Assembly (NCBI RefSeq): GCF_965263005.1 | Contig: NZ_OZ253579.1 | Location: 2,728,001 to 2,792,000 of the forward strand | Length of the DNA stretch: 64,000 nt | Direction of reading: 5' to 3' | Source of the DNA: Rariloculus sp965263005 | GTDB lineage: Bacteria; Pseudomonadota; Gammaproteobacteria; Steroidobacterales; Rariloculaceae | Part shown: positions 26,515-34,945 of the stretch, one piece after another | Layout of the letters: each line of letters starts with the position of its first letter | Position numbering within the stretch: the stretch's first letter is position 1 | The notes under the pieces: model-generated | Databases searched by the model: none | Told to the model about the DNA's origin: nothing | The model's input: the letters and a program-made list of their open reading frames with translations, nothing else | Translations under genes and position numbers: made by a program

Positions 26515-27495
26515 TCACTCTTCTTCAGCGGCCGCGGCTTCCTCGGCGCGCGCCGCGCTCAGGATGTTTGCGAGCGCATGATTGCCTTCGTGGCACTCGT
26601 ACGGCAGAACCTGATAGCCGGGCTGGTTGGTCAGCGGGAGGGCGATCGTCAATGGCGCCGTGTAGAGCCCCGGGTCGTTGACGACGACCTCATAGTCGAT
26701 CCGATGCTCGGCGACGCGTGTGAAACGTTCGGTGAGCCTGATCGCCGGCGTCGTCGGCAGTCCGCCGCCGTTCAGGCCGATACCGGTCTCGCCGCGGAAG
26801 TTCGTCGTCTCGACGACCAGGGTATCGCCTTCCCAATAGCCAACCGGGTCGCCCATGAAGGAGCGGATGCCTTCGTCGACGTGGGGCCGCCCGTCCAGGT
26901 GGATGACGCGTGTCTCGTGAACCATTTCGTAGCGGATCACGACGGCGTCCGGTGTCTGGAAGATCTGCAGGCCGTTGCCGTAAATGACCGGCAACACCGA
27001 GCCCACCACGCCGCGGGTGATGCAGCGGTCGTAGAGCCTCAGATCGAGCCACGAATCCGGCGGTGGCGCTTCGCCGCGCGCCGGCGTCACGGCACGAATG
27101 GCTTCGCCTTCGGGTGTGAGAGGCGGCATGCGGCCATTGGGCGGATCGACGATCAGCGATGTCTGCCGGAAGCTGCGGATGCCGCGCTCGGAGAGGAACG
27201 CCGTGCCGCCCTCGTCGAGCCGCGCCACCTCCTCGTTGGTTTCAGCTTCTCGCTCCGCGAACTCCTCGTCAGTGAGGAAGCGCTGATCGCCCAACTCTTC
27301 CGGGCGCTGCAACGGCACGCCGCGCATGTCGTCGCTGGAAAAAATGCCCGTGAGATCCGGATGGCCCCAAGGCGTGCGTGGGACCGTCCAGTTCGGGTCG
27401 ACATCCGCCTGTTGGGCCAACGACGACGTGACGGGAACGTAGACGGCAGACAATGCGAGGAGGCCTGCGGCGAGTATTGCGAATGCCCGATTCAT
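26515..27495 (-). CDS. Secreted protein of the 'GDTLVVETTNF' family, unknown function
   Basis: The 326-residue product starts MNRAFAILAAGLLALS with a Sec signal peptide ending near LAQQ. The mature part opens with WTVPRTPWGHPDLTGIFSSDD and has the family block GYWEGDTLVVETTNFRGETG near residue 225. It ends with an acidic Ala/Glu tail. The type is widespread and uncharacterised in several bacterial groups, often beside DUF6152 proteins and MBL-fold proteins. At least five relatives occur within 8 kb. It is divergent from the next paralog (27596), with about 100 bases between starts. I do not assign a reaction. Confidence 0.75.
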   Translation of the reverse strand: MNRAFAILAAGLLALSAVYVPVTSSLAQQADVDPNWTVPRTPWGHPDLTGIFSSDDMRGVPLQRPEELGDQRFLTDEEFAEREAETNEEVARLDEGGTAFLSERGIRSFRQTSLIVDPPNGRMPPLTPEGEAIRAVTPARGEAPPPDSWLDLRLYDRCITRGVVGSVLPVIYGNGLQIFQTPDAVVIRYEMVHETRVIHLDGRPHVDEGIRSFMGDPVGYWEGDTLVVETTNFRGETGIGLNGGGLPTTPAIRLTERFTRVAEHRIDYEVVVNDPGLYTAPLTIALPLTNQPGYQVLPYECHEGNHALANILSAARAEEAAAAEEE

Positions 27496-27595
27496 CGTGG
27501 TTTCCCCGACCGATCGTATGCGGAAAGAGTATACGCGTTCAGTTATCATTCCGGGGCATCCGAGAATCAAGCACGTGGCAGGGGGCTCTGTGCCG

Positions 27596-28402
27596 ATGAC
27601 ATGCCGATCGATTCGACGCCGGGCGGCGATCGCCACGATCGCGGCTTCGATTGTCTGCGTTGCGAGCGCAGTCGCGCAAAGTCAACCCGAGCGTATCGAC
27701 GGCCGGCCCAACCTGAACGGCGTGTGGCAGGCTATGGGCACGGCTTACTGGAATCTCGAGGCGCATTCGGCCGAGGCGCTGCCCGGTTTCTGGCAGCTCG
27801 GCGCGATTGCCGCGATTCCTGCCGGTCAGAGCGTCGTCGTGGGCGGCGGGATTCCATACCTGCCCGAGGCACTCGCCGGGCGTGAGGCGAACCGGGCCGG
27901 GTGGCCGGCTAACGATCCCGAAGCCAAGTGCTACCAACCAGGCATTCCGCGCGCGACGTACCTGCCGTATCCGTTTCGCATCGCGCAGGGCGTCGGCGAC
28001 ATCCTGTTCGCTTATGAGTTCGCGAGTGCGAACCGCGTGGTCCACATGGGCGAGCGTGTGGACTCGCCGATCAACAGCTACATGGGATGGTCGAACGGTC
28101 GTTGGGAAGGCGATACGTTGGTTGTCGACGTCACCGACTTCAACGGGCTGACGTGGTTCGACCGTGCCGGCAATTATCATAGCCGTGCGGTCGAGGTGAC
28201 CGAGCGATATACATTGCGCGGTCCGAATCACATCGACTATGAAGCGACAATCACAGACCCGAACACGTTTACACGGCCCTGGACGATCTCGATGCCGCTC
28301 TACCGCAGAGCGGAGGAGCGTGCGCAGATACTCGAGTACAAGTGCGTCGAGTTCGCTGAGGAGTTGCTGTACGGACACCTGAAGAAGGTCGAGGACGATT
28401 GA
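27596..28402 (+). CDS. Secreted protein, GDTLVVDVTDF paralog
   Basis: This 268-residue exported protein starts at ATG 27596, preceded by a purine-rich stretch; GTG 27590 is also in frame. The signal peptide ends near SAVAQS. The family block is GRWEGDTLVVDVTDFNGLTW, and it shares DYEATITDPNTFTRPWTISMPL with its paralogs. The DUF6152-like gene begins 20 bases after its stop codon, so the two are one transcription unit. Confidence 0.75.
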   Translation: MTCRSIRRRAAIATIAASIVCVASAVAQSQPERIDGRPNLNGVWQAMGTAYWNLEAHSAEALPGFWQLGAIAAIPAGQSVVVGGGIPYLPEALAGREANRAGWPANDPEAKCYQPGIPRATYLPYPFRIAQGVGDILFAYEFASANRVVHMGERVDSPINSYMGWSNGRWEGDTLVVDVTDFNGLTWFDRAGNYHSRAVEVTERYTLRGPNHIDYEATITDPNTFTRPWTISMPLYRRAEERAQILEYKCVEFAEELLYGHLKKVEDD

Positions 28403-28422
28403 GTTTCTACTGGAGGCTGACC

Positions 28423-28839
28423 ATGCGAACCAGACTGTTGAGTTGCATTGCAGGCGCCGCCTGCGCCGTTGCGGGCGTCGTTGCGGCGAATGCCCACCAC
28501 GCGTTTTCCGCTGAGTTCGACAGCAACAGGCCGATTCGGCTTGAGGGTACCGTTACCGAGTGGGAGTGGATCAACCCGCACGCCTGGATCAACCTGGACG
28601 TCGTCAACGAGGCCGGCGAGACCGAGAAATGGCGCATCGAAGGCGGAGCGCCCAACGCCCTGCTCCGCCGCGGTTGGTCCAAGGACTCGCTGCCGCCCGG
28701 CACCGAGATCATCGTCGAAGGGTTTCTAGCCCGCGACGGCGCGATGCGTGCGAGTGGCCGGGAAATCACGTTCGCGGACGGCCGCAAGCTTTTTGTCGGA
28801 GCCACCGGCATCGGCGCACCTCAGGCCGGAGAGGAATAG
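28423..28839 (+). CDS. DUF6152-like secreted protein
   Basis: This 138-residue protein has a signal peptide (residues 1-26) followed by AHHAFSAEFDSNRPI, EGTVTEWEWINPHAW and the block GAPNALLRRGWSKDSLPPG. That pattern (His-His after cleavage, then a small beta-barrel-like domain with NPHxW and RRGW) is the DUF6152 type. GGAGG at 28411-28415 precedes ATG 28423. Two more members lie at 32237 and 33536. Function unknown; the adjacent HHxF and NPH motifs may bind a metal or a nucleic-acid-like ligand, but this is speculation. Confidence 0.78.
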   Translation: MRTRLLSCIAGAACAVAGVVAANAHHAFSAEFDSNRPIRLEGTVTEWEWINPHAWINLDVVNEAGETEKWRIEGGAPNALLRRGWSKDSLPPGTEIIVEGFLARDGAMRASGREITFADGRKLFVGATGIGAPQAGEE

Positions 28840-28924
28840 CGGGGTCAGCCGGTCAACGGCGCGATTCGTCCCGTTGACAACCCCCTGGCGAGCCGATACA
28901 TTCGGGCGCCTTTCGGCCCCGTAC

Positions 28925-29011
28925 GCCCAGGTGGCGGAATTGGTAGACGCGCATGGTTCAGGTCCATGTCTACGTAAGTAGGTGGAGGTTCGAGTCCTCT
29001 CCTGGGCACCA
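28925..29011 (+). tRNA. tRNA-Leu (CAG)
   Basis: This is a class II tRNA. Acceptor GCCCAGG pairs with CCTGGGC, the D-arm includes AATTGGTAGAC, and the anticodon loop TTCAGGT reads CAG. A long variable arm and the T-arm GGTTCGAGTCC follow, and CCA is encoded (29009-29011). Confidence 0.95.
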
Positions 29012-29149
29012 CTAAGCACCTGTCAAACACATACCTGATCCTCAATCCGTCGGACATGAACGAGCCTGTCACCGGGCAATCGCTGTCACGCTTATCGTTT
29101 GGTCGTCGGCACGCTTGACTGCACATGACGCACACGGCATCGTTCGGCC

Positions 29150-29896
29150 ATGAACAGAGTCATAGGCAGGCTGACTGGGGCGACGTTCCTGGCGGTATTC
29201 TCGGCAGCCACAGCCTGGGGCCAGCAGCCGAATGCGCAACAACGCGCGCCCATGGACCTCACGGGCTACTGGGTGTCCGTGGTCACGGAGGACTGGCGCT
29301 GGCGCATGCTCACGCCGCCGCCGGGCGATTACGCCAGCGTGCCGATGACGCCCGAAGCGCGCGAAGTTGCAGACGGGTGGGATCGGGACGCCGACGCACG
29401 CGACGGCAACGCCTGCCGCCCCTATGGCGCGGGCGGCATCATGCGCGTACCCGGACGACTGCGAATCTCATGGCTCGATCCGGACACGCTGCAGATCGAA
29501 ACCGATGCCGGCTCGCAGACGCGCCGTTTCCATTTTGAAGAATTCGAGCGGGTCGCCGAGCCCGACTGGCAAGGCAACTCGGTCGCCGAGTGGGAAATGA
29601 CCGGCCGCGGCGCTGCGACGGGAGGCAACCTCAAGGTCGTGACAACGGGCTTCAAGGCGGGTTACCTGCGCTGGAACGGCGTGCCGTACAGCGAGCAGGC
29701 GGTCGTTACCGAGTACTTCGATCGATACGCAACATTTGACCAGGAATGGATCACAGTCACGACGGTCGTGGAGGATCCGGCCTATCTCACCGCTCCCTTC
29801 ATCGTGAGTTCTGACTTCCGCGGGGAGCCGGATGGATCCGGGTGGAATCCGACGCCTTGCGTGACCGATCCGCCAGTCATCGGCGAGGCGAACTGA
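29150..29896 (+). CDS. Secreted protein, distant member of the GDTLVV-type family
   Basis: The 248-residue product has a signal peptide ending near WGQQ and begins its mature part with APMDLTGYWVSVVTEDWRWR. It lacks the exact GDTLVV block but has the same layout in its C-terminal half: YSEQAVVTEYFDRYATFDQE and VEDPAYLTAPFIVSSDFR. It converges on the MBL gene and overlaps its 3' end by 20 bases. Function unknown. Confidence 0.65.
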   Translation: MNRVIGRLTGATFLAVFSAATAWGQQPNAQQRAPMDLTGYWVSVVTEDWRWRMLTPPPGDYASVPMTPEAREVADGWDRDADARDGNACRPYGAGGIMRVPGRLRISWLDPDTLQIETDAGSQTRRFHFEEFERVAEPDWQGNSVAEWEMTGRGAATGGNLKVVTTGFKAGYLRWNGVPYSEQAVVTEYFDRYATFDQEWITVTTVVEDPAYLTAPFIVSSDFRGEPDGSGWNPTPCVTDPPVIGEAN

Positions 29897-30830
29897 GGCT
29901 CCGGTAGACGGCTTCGATGAACATTTCGGCGGTCCCCCCGTCACGCGCCTGTCCGTAGCGCGAGTCGTATTCGAAGGTAGGTTCCGCCTGCTTGATCTCG
30001 TCGAGGCTGTAGCCGCGCTCCGTCAAGGCCCGGATACGATCCCGAACAATGGTCACCATGTCCCGATAACGAACCAGATCGCCTTCGTCGCAAATGCGGC
30101 CATGCCCGGGCACGATCAGGGTACCGCCCTCGGCCAGCGTATCGGATATGGCCAGATCCACCAGGTCATTGAGCGAATCGAGGATGCCCTGGATGCTGCC
30201 GCCGTTCCGCGTATCGATGACGGGATAGGAATCGAGCCGAAACACGTCGCCTGCCGCGATGACGTCGGATCGGCGGAAATGAACGATCGAGTTGGTATCG
30301 TCGTTGGCATTCGGCTGGTGAATGATCTCGATGGGTTCGTTGTTGAAGTACAGATCCAGCCGAGGCACAAAATACGTTTCGGTGGGTTGCAGTCCGAGGT
30401 CGATATCCGCATCAAGCGCCATTCGCAGCAGCAGGTTTTCGTGGCCGATCACCGCAGCACCCTCGTCGACACCGCCGACCACCGTGGCGTTGCCGCCGGT
30501 GAATGTGTCGCCGGCCGCCCGGAGCGCGGCGTTGCCACCGACATGGTCGGCATGCAAGCGGGTATTGACGATGTAGCGGATCGTGCCGTCCGAAACGCTC
30601 CTGATGGCCGCAAGCAGGTCGGCACTGTATTCGACGGAGCCCGAGTCGACCACGAGGATGCCGCTATCGCCGGCCGAAACGGTGACATTGCCTCCCGCGC
30701 CGCTGATGAGCCAGATCGGGCCTTCCACATGGGTCGCGCGAAGCGACTGCCCCATCGCAGGCGAGAGGCACAAGATGAAGAGGCAGGCGACTACCTCGAT
30801 GACCCGGCGACGGATCACGCTGGCCGTCAC
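29877..30830 (-). CDS. Secreted MBL-fold protein with altered zinc ligands
   Basis: This 317-residue exported protein has the MBL fold, but the usual THxHxDH reads NTRLHADHVGG (R91, H93, D95, H96), so the first histidine is arginine. The usual AHTDGD reads PNANDDTN, giving Asn at 176 in place of the ligand histidine. D195 (AAGD) and H243 (PGHG) remain. The GTG at 30830 overlaps the stop of the upstream gene as GTGA, a strong sign of translational coupling and of the true start. Loss of two ligands suggests altered metal binding, a new reaction or a non-enzymatic role. Confidence 0.82.
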   Translation of the reverse strand: MTASVIRRRVIEVVACLFILCLSPAMGQSLRATHVEGPIWLISGAGGNVTVSAGDSGILVVDSGSVEYSADLLAAIRSVSDGTIRYIVNTRLHADHVGGNAALRAAGDTFTGGNATVVGGVDEGAAVIGHENLLLRMALDADIDLGLQPTETYFVPRLDLYFNNEPIEIIHQPNANDDTNSIVHFRRSDVIAAGDVFRLDSYPVIDTRNGGSIQGILDSLNDLVDLAISDTLAEGGTLIVPGHGRICDEGDLVRYRDMVTIVRDRIRALTERGYSLDEIKQAEPTFEYDSRYGQARDGGTAEMFIEAVYRSLSSPRR

Positions 30831-31669
30831 TGCGGTTCCCCAGTGTTCAGGAGGTCCCTGAGCCGATCGCGGTACTCGGGCAACGTAGTCGCCGCCCCTC
30901 CGAGCGCAGCCTCGGGCGGAATCCCGTGATTCTTCTGGAAGGCTTCCACGAACGGGTTCTCTCCGGGCAGATAGTGTGGGATCACGCCCCGGGGCCGATC
31001 GATCTCGACTGTTCCACGGCACGGGTACGGCCGCATCACCTGACTTGTGTCGAACACGAAGTTGCGCGTATGGATAAAGGGCTCTTCGAGGGTGTGCGGG
31101 TCCTCAAGAATGCTGATGAACGTCAGGATATCCCCGTGCCGCGTCAGGAACTCGACCAGCACGGCTTCGTCGCTGTGCTCGACGCCGTTGCGTCGGATGC
31201 GCGATTCCTTCATGTCCGTGGTCGTGATCTCCAGCGCGTTGCCAACCCAGCGACCCGTTGAAAATCCCTGCCAGGTGTGTCGCTCGTCGTCGCCGGGGCG
31301 CGGGCGGCCATCCATGTAAACGACTCGAAACCGATTGTAGGATTCGTGCAGCAGATGCCAGGCCACGGTTTCGAGGCTCTGCGGGTCCACCTCTTTCCAG
31401 ATTCTCAGGTCGCCGTGCATGGCGCCGTAGTTGGCGGGGTGCGGAGAGCACTGATGCTCCGGCACGGTCAGCAGCGATGCGCTCCAACTCAGTCCGCGCC
31501 GACGGCCGGCTTCGTTCAGCGGAAGTCCGGTGAAGTCGCCGATTTCGGGGCCCGGGCCCCGCTCGACCTGGTCCTCGTGACGCAGTCCGCTCCACTCGCC
31601 CACAAGGTCCACCTGCGCGACGGCTGAGCCAGCCAGAACAAGCAGCGCCATGCACAGTACGAATCTCAT
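30827..31669 (-). CDS. Secreted protein, family with TTTDM block, coupled to MBL gene
   Basis: This 280-residue protein starts MRFVLCMALLVLAGSAVAQ, a clear Sec signal peptide. The mature protein has VDLVGEWSGLRHED and the family block GRWVGNALEITTTDMKESRI. It also has HSDEAVLVEFLTRHGDILTF, LEDPHTLEEPFIHTRNFVF and a conserved CRGTVE cysteine near the C-terminus. It overlaps the MBL gene by 4 bases, so the two proteins are probably made together and act in the periplasm. Confidence 0.72.
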   Translation of the reverse strand: MRFVLCMALLVLAGSAVAQVDLVGEWSGLRHEDQVERGPGPEIGDFTGLPLNEAGRRRGLSWSASLLTVPEHQCSPHPANYGAMHGDLRIWKEVDPQSLETVAWHLLHESYNRFRVVYMDGRPRPGDDERHTWQGFSTGRWVGNALEITTTDMKESRIRRNGVEHSDEAVLVEFLTRHGDILTFISILEDPHTLEEPFIHTRNFVFDTSQVMRPYPCRGTVEIDRPRGVIPHYLPGENPFVEAFQKNHGIPPEAALGGAATTLPEYRDRLRDLLNTGEPQ

Positions 31670-31872
31670 TCGGAAACCCCCTCCAGAGTGCCGGACGACG
31701 CTTGTGTCTGTCTGGCCTCGCCTATGGTGTGCCATTTCAGGCAATTTCGATTATACGGTTCGTATCCGCTGGGGAAAATCTTGGGCATAATTTGCGGGAA
31801 ACCCATGTTTTCTTCACAATCCAATATCTCAGGTTGTCATGACGACACATCTTCTGGGCACCAAGAGATAAC

Positions 31873-31948
<76 letters not shown>

Positions 31949-32236
31949 ACTGCTTGTGAGCATCCAATTATCAGCCACTTGCAGGCGGGCCCGCAAGCGT
32001 TGATCTTGTCCGGTTTCTTGCCGCCCACCCGTAGCGCAGCCGCTTGCCGCTCGTCAGGGGCCGGCTCGTATCCTCGGCTGGATTGGCGGGACGCACGACC
32101 AATAGACGGAAAAAGCACCGCAAGACATTAGAAAGCAACGACGAGTACAAACCGTGACAGCAGAAACATCGCGTTGATCACTATAATATTTGTGCTAGAG
32201 TTCAAAGGGTTGATTGCAAAGATAGGGGGAACTCTA

Positions 32237-32638
32237 ATGCAATTTAGCGCATTACCAAAGTTCCTGGCAGTCTTTCCGGCACTGGCCCTGGTTTTACCTG
32301 CCATTGCGTTCGGTCACCATTCAAGGGCCATTTACGATAACGACAATCCCGTGGAGCTTACTGGAACCGTCGTCGAGTGGCAGTTTACCAACCCCCATTG
32401 CTTCATCATTCTGGAAACCACCGACGCCAATGGCGAAAGCACGGTCTGGAGCCTGGAAGGCAGCAATACCGCCGGACTTTTTCGCCGCGGCTGGACTCCC
32501 GACACGCTCAAACCCGGCGACAAGATCATGCTGACTGCAAGACTGCTGCGTAGCGGCGCTCATGGCGGTAGCTACGGCAATGCACGCTGGACCGACGGGA
32601 CCCCCATCGATCCGAGGGCGGACAGATCATCCGAGTAA
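32237..32638 (+). CDS. DUF6152-like secreted protein, copy 2
   Basis: This 133-residue protein starts at ATG 32237, with GGGGGA about 8 bases upstream. The signal peptide ends near IAFG, and the mature part begins HHSRAIYDNDNPVELTGTVV with EWQFTNPHCFIILE and LFRRGWTPDTLKPGD. The gene precedes a lipoprotein of the same larger family by 7 bases, repeating the pairing seen at 27.6-28.8 kb. Base composition is clearly lower in GC than the core genes. Confidence 0.78.
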   Translation: MQFSALPKFLAVFPALALVLPAIAFGHHSRAIYDNDNPVELTGTVVEWQFTNPHCFIILETTDANGESTVWSLEGSNTAGLFRRGWTPDTLKPGDKIMLTARLLRSGAHGGSYGNARWTDGTPIDPRADRSSE

Positions 32639-32645
32639 GCTTGCT

Positions 32646-33491
32646 ATGCACAGACAAACTGAGCGTGCCAAACCAATACAATCGCGGACGCTGTCGATAG
32701 TCATCTGTCTCGCCTGTGCGGCCTGTTCACAAGAGCAGGCTTCTTCCAGCGACACCGGGCGATATCCGGATTGGAGTGGTCAATGGGCTCGAACAGGCAG
32801 CCTTAACTGGCCGCCTGAAGGTTACGCCGAAGCGGGCCCACCTCCGCTGACAGCAGAGTATCAGGCGATCCGGGAACGCTATATCGAGCTTAGAGAACAG
32901 GGTGTTCTGGCAGGCGATCCTCCTGCCACCTGTCTTCCGCCTGGAATGCCCAGAGTCATGAAAATGTCCTTCCCCATGGAGATCATCGTCACCCCGGCCA
33001 TTACCTACATCTATGCTGATTGGGAGAGTCAGGTCAGACGCATTTATACCGATGGCCGTGACTGGCCGGAATATATCTTGCCGGAATTCAACGGTTATTC
33101 GTTGGGTGAATGGCACGATGAGAATAACGACGGTGTCTTCGATATGCTTTCAATTGAAACGCGGCGTATCAAGGGGCCTCGCTCTTTCGATTCTACTGCC
33201 GTGGTACTGCACGAAAACAACGAGACCGTGGTAATGGAGGAAATCCGGCGGATCGACGAAGATACTCTGGAAGACAGGATTACTACAATCGACGATGCCC
33301 TCACCGGACCGTGGACCATTAATCAACGTTACAGTCACGAGACGGAAGACATCGTCTGGGTGGAATACGTCTGTGCCGAAGGCAACAGGCACTTGAGGCT
33401 GGGCGACGAGTGGTATTTCGTAAACGACGTTGAAGGAACGCTGGATCCAACACGCGTTGGACAACCCAGGCTGGTGCCGGAAGTTCAATAG
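32646..33491 (+). CDS. Lipoprotein of the same secreted family
   Basis: This 281-residue protein has a lipobox-like end to its signal sequence (CLACAACS), so it is probably lipid-anchored. Shared landmarks are CLPPGMPRVMKMSFPMEIIV, RRIYTDGRDWPE and LTGPWTINQRYSHET. The GDTLVV block is replaced by GVFDMLSIETRRIKGPRSFD. It is paired with the DUF6152 gene just upstream. Codon use is less GC-rich than in most of the window, suggesting acquisition from a different donor. Confidence 0.7.
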   Translation: MHRQTERAKPIQSRTLSIVICLACAACSQEQASSSDTGRYPDWSGQWARTGSLNWPPEGYAEAGPPPLTAEYQAIRERYIELREQGVLAGDPPATCLPPGMPRVMKMSFPMEIIVTPAITYIYADWESQVRRIYTDGRDWPEYILPEFNGYSLGEWHDENNDGVFDMLSIETRRIKGPRSFDSTAVVLHENNETVVMEEIRRIDEDTLEDRITTIDDALTGPWTINQRYSHETEDIVWVEYVCAEGNRHLRLGDEWYFVNDVEGTLDPTRVGQPRLVPEVQ

Positions 33492-33535
33492 CCTCAAGCA
33501 ACCAGGACGATCGGTAGCTGTCAGCGGGCAAAACG

Positions 33536-33898
33536 TTAGAATTCTGTCCCGTCCGCAGCTTTGACGCCGAGCGCATAGCCGCCGTCGCTACCGTCCCTGG
33601 TCGGCGCCGCCGTCAGGGTAATTCGATCCCCGGCCTTGACCAGTCCGGTTCGCCACCCTCGACGATAATAGTTGTTGCGGCTATGCCCTTCATACTCGAT
33701 ATCGCGAGTCCCTTTTTCATCGGTCACTTCGAGTACGATTCTCGTGTGCGGATTCGCAGCTCTGAATTCCTTGACAATCCCGGTGACGGTCCGGTCACGA
33801 ATAGTGAGGTCGAATCTCGCCGCCGAATGGTGCGCCTCGACAGGAAATGAAAACAAACATGGTCCGATCAAGACCGCGATGGACAAATATCTGTTCAT
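33536..33898 (-). CDS. DUF6152-like secreted protein, copy 3
   Basis: The 120-residue product has a signal peptide ending near VEA and then HHSAARFDLTIRDRTVTGIV, KEFRAANPHTRIVLEV and NYYRRGWRTGLVKAGDRIT. It lies 84 bases after the GRWEDETLVVE paralog (33983-34741) on the same strand, giving a third pairing of the two families. Confidence 0.77.
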   Translation of the reverse strand: MNRYLSIAVLIGPCLFSFPVEAHHSAARFDLTIRDRTVTGIVKEFRAANPHTRIVLEVTDEKGTRDIEYEGHSRNNYYRRGWRTGLVKAGDRITLTAAPTRDGSDGGYALGVKAADGTEF

Positions 33899-33982
33899 TA
33901 CAAGCTTCCCTCCTCTTGCGACAGACTGGAACTCCGCCCCGTCCTGATGCCAACAGGCAGTGAGAAGGTTGTTCGATTCGAG

Positions 33983-34741
33983 CTATTCACTTGCTTGCGC
34001 CAATTCTCTCCTACGCTCATCCAGGTAGTCCTCCCAATCGGGCTCGGTACATTCGTAGAGCAGCATGCGCACGTCATCGTTCGCTTCAACCCATGTCTTG
34101 GTCGCGGTCACCGGGGCTGTATAGAAGCGCGGATCGGTGACCGTCAATTGTGCCTCGAGAAGTCTACGACCGTCGTCATCCTCACCGGAGAAACTATATC
34201 GTTCCACGATACGCGCCTCATCGCTATGCGCGGATTGCTGATCGACCGCCTCTTTGAGGCTGATCGTCTCAACGACGAGCGTTTCGTCTTCCCAGCGACC
34301 GGTGGAAAAACCGTTCCGTGTCGGGATCAGATCGGCGGGATCAATCTCGTCTCCACCGATATACACGCGCCTGAGCTCGTTATGTGCTTCATAAACGATC
34401 GTAACCTGCTCGGGACGTTGGATGATCTCCATCGGATAACCGCCCGAGCCCAACATCGAACCCGGCATCCCGGTGCCAACGCAGAAACCTCCGGGCGTCG
34501 ATCCCGTCGCTTCGATCAGGGCTTCATACTCCGCGACTTTCGCGCGTCCCTCGGCCGTCATGGGCGCGTCTTCGGCCCACGCTGCGCGTCGCCCGCCGCC
34601 ACTCGCAGGATCGCGATAGTTCCTCCAGACACCGGAGAAATCCGGCTCGTCAGCGGCGACTGCGGACGAAACGCAGACCAGACAAGCGCCCAATAAAACC
34701 AAAACCCATCCACCTTCACGCTTGAGTATCGGACCGATCAT
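33983..34741 (-). CDS. Secreted protein, GRWEDETLVVE paralog
   Basis: This 252-residue exported protein starts at ATG 34741 (MIGPILKREGGWVLVLLGA), and its signal peptide ends near VAADE. Landmarks are PDFSGVWRNYRDP, CVGTGMPGSMLGSGGYPMEI, RRVYIGGDEI and the block GRWEDETLVVETISLKEAVD. The last third has VTDPRFYTAPVTATKTWVE as in other members. Function unknown. Confidence 0.73.
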   Translation of the reverse strand: MIGPILKREGGWVLVLLGACLVCVSSAVAADEPDFSGVWRNYRDPASGGGRRAAWAEDAPMTAEGRAKVAEYEALIEATGSTPGGFCVGTGMPGSMLGSGGYPMEIIQRPEQVTIVYEAHNELRRVYIGGDEIDPADLIPTRNGFSTGRWEDETLVVETISLKEAVDQQSAHSDEARIVERYSFSGEDDDGRRLLEAQLTVTDPRFYTAPVTATKTWVEANDDVRMLLYECTEPDWEDYLDERRRELAQASE

Positions 34742-34945
34742 GAACTGACTCCTGGATTCGACAGGCTGGAGGGCCAAATGGCAGATGCGGCATTATGCCG
34801 CCAGCGTACGGCACTGGCGACTGTGCCAACGCGAGCAAACTGGACGGGCCTGTGCTTCACGTCACGAGTAACCGTTACAATGTGCCCCCATGGCCGAGCA
34901 CCCCCACCTGCGGCCATGCCTACAAGAGCCGGAATAACCGACCCG

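Noticed and set aside
26578..27885. 435-codon plus-strand ORF over the secreted protein at 26.5 kb
   Set aside because: It mirrors a gene with a signal peptide and conserved family blocks, and has no credible content.
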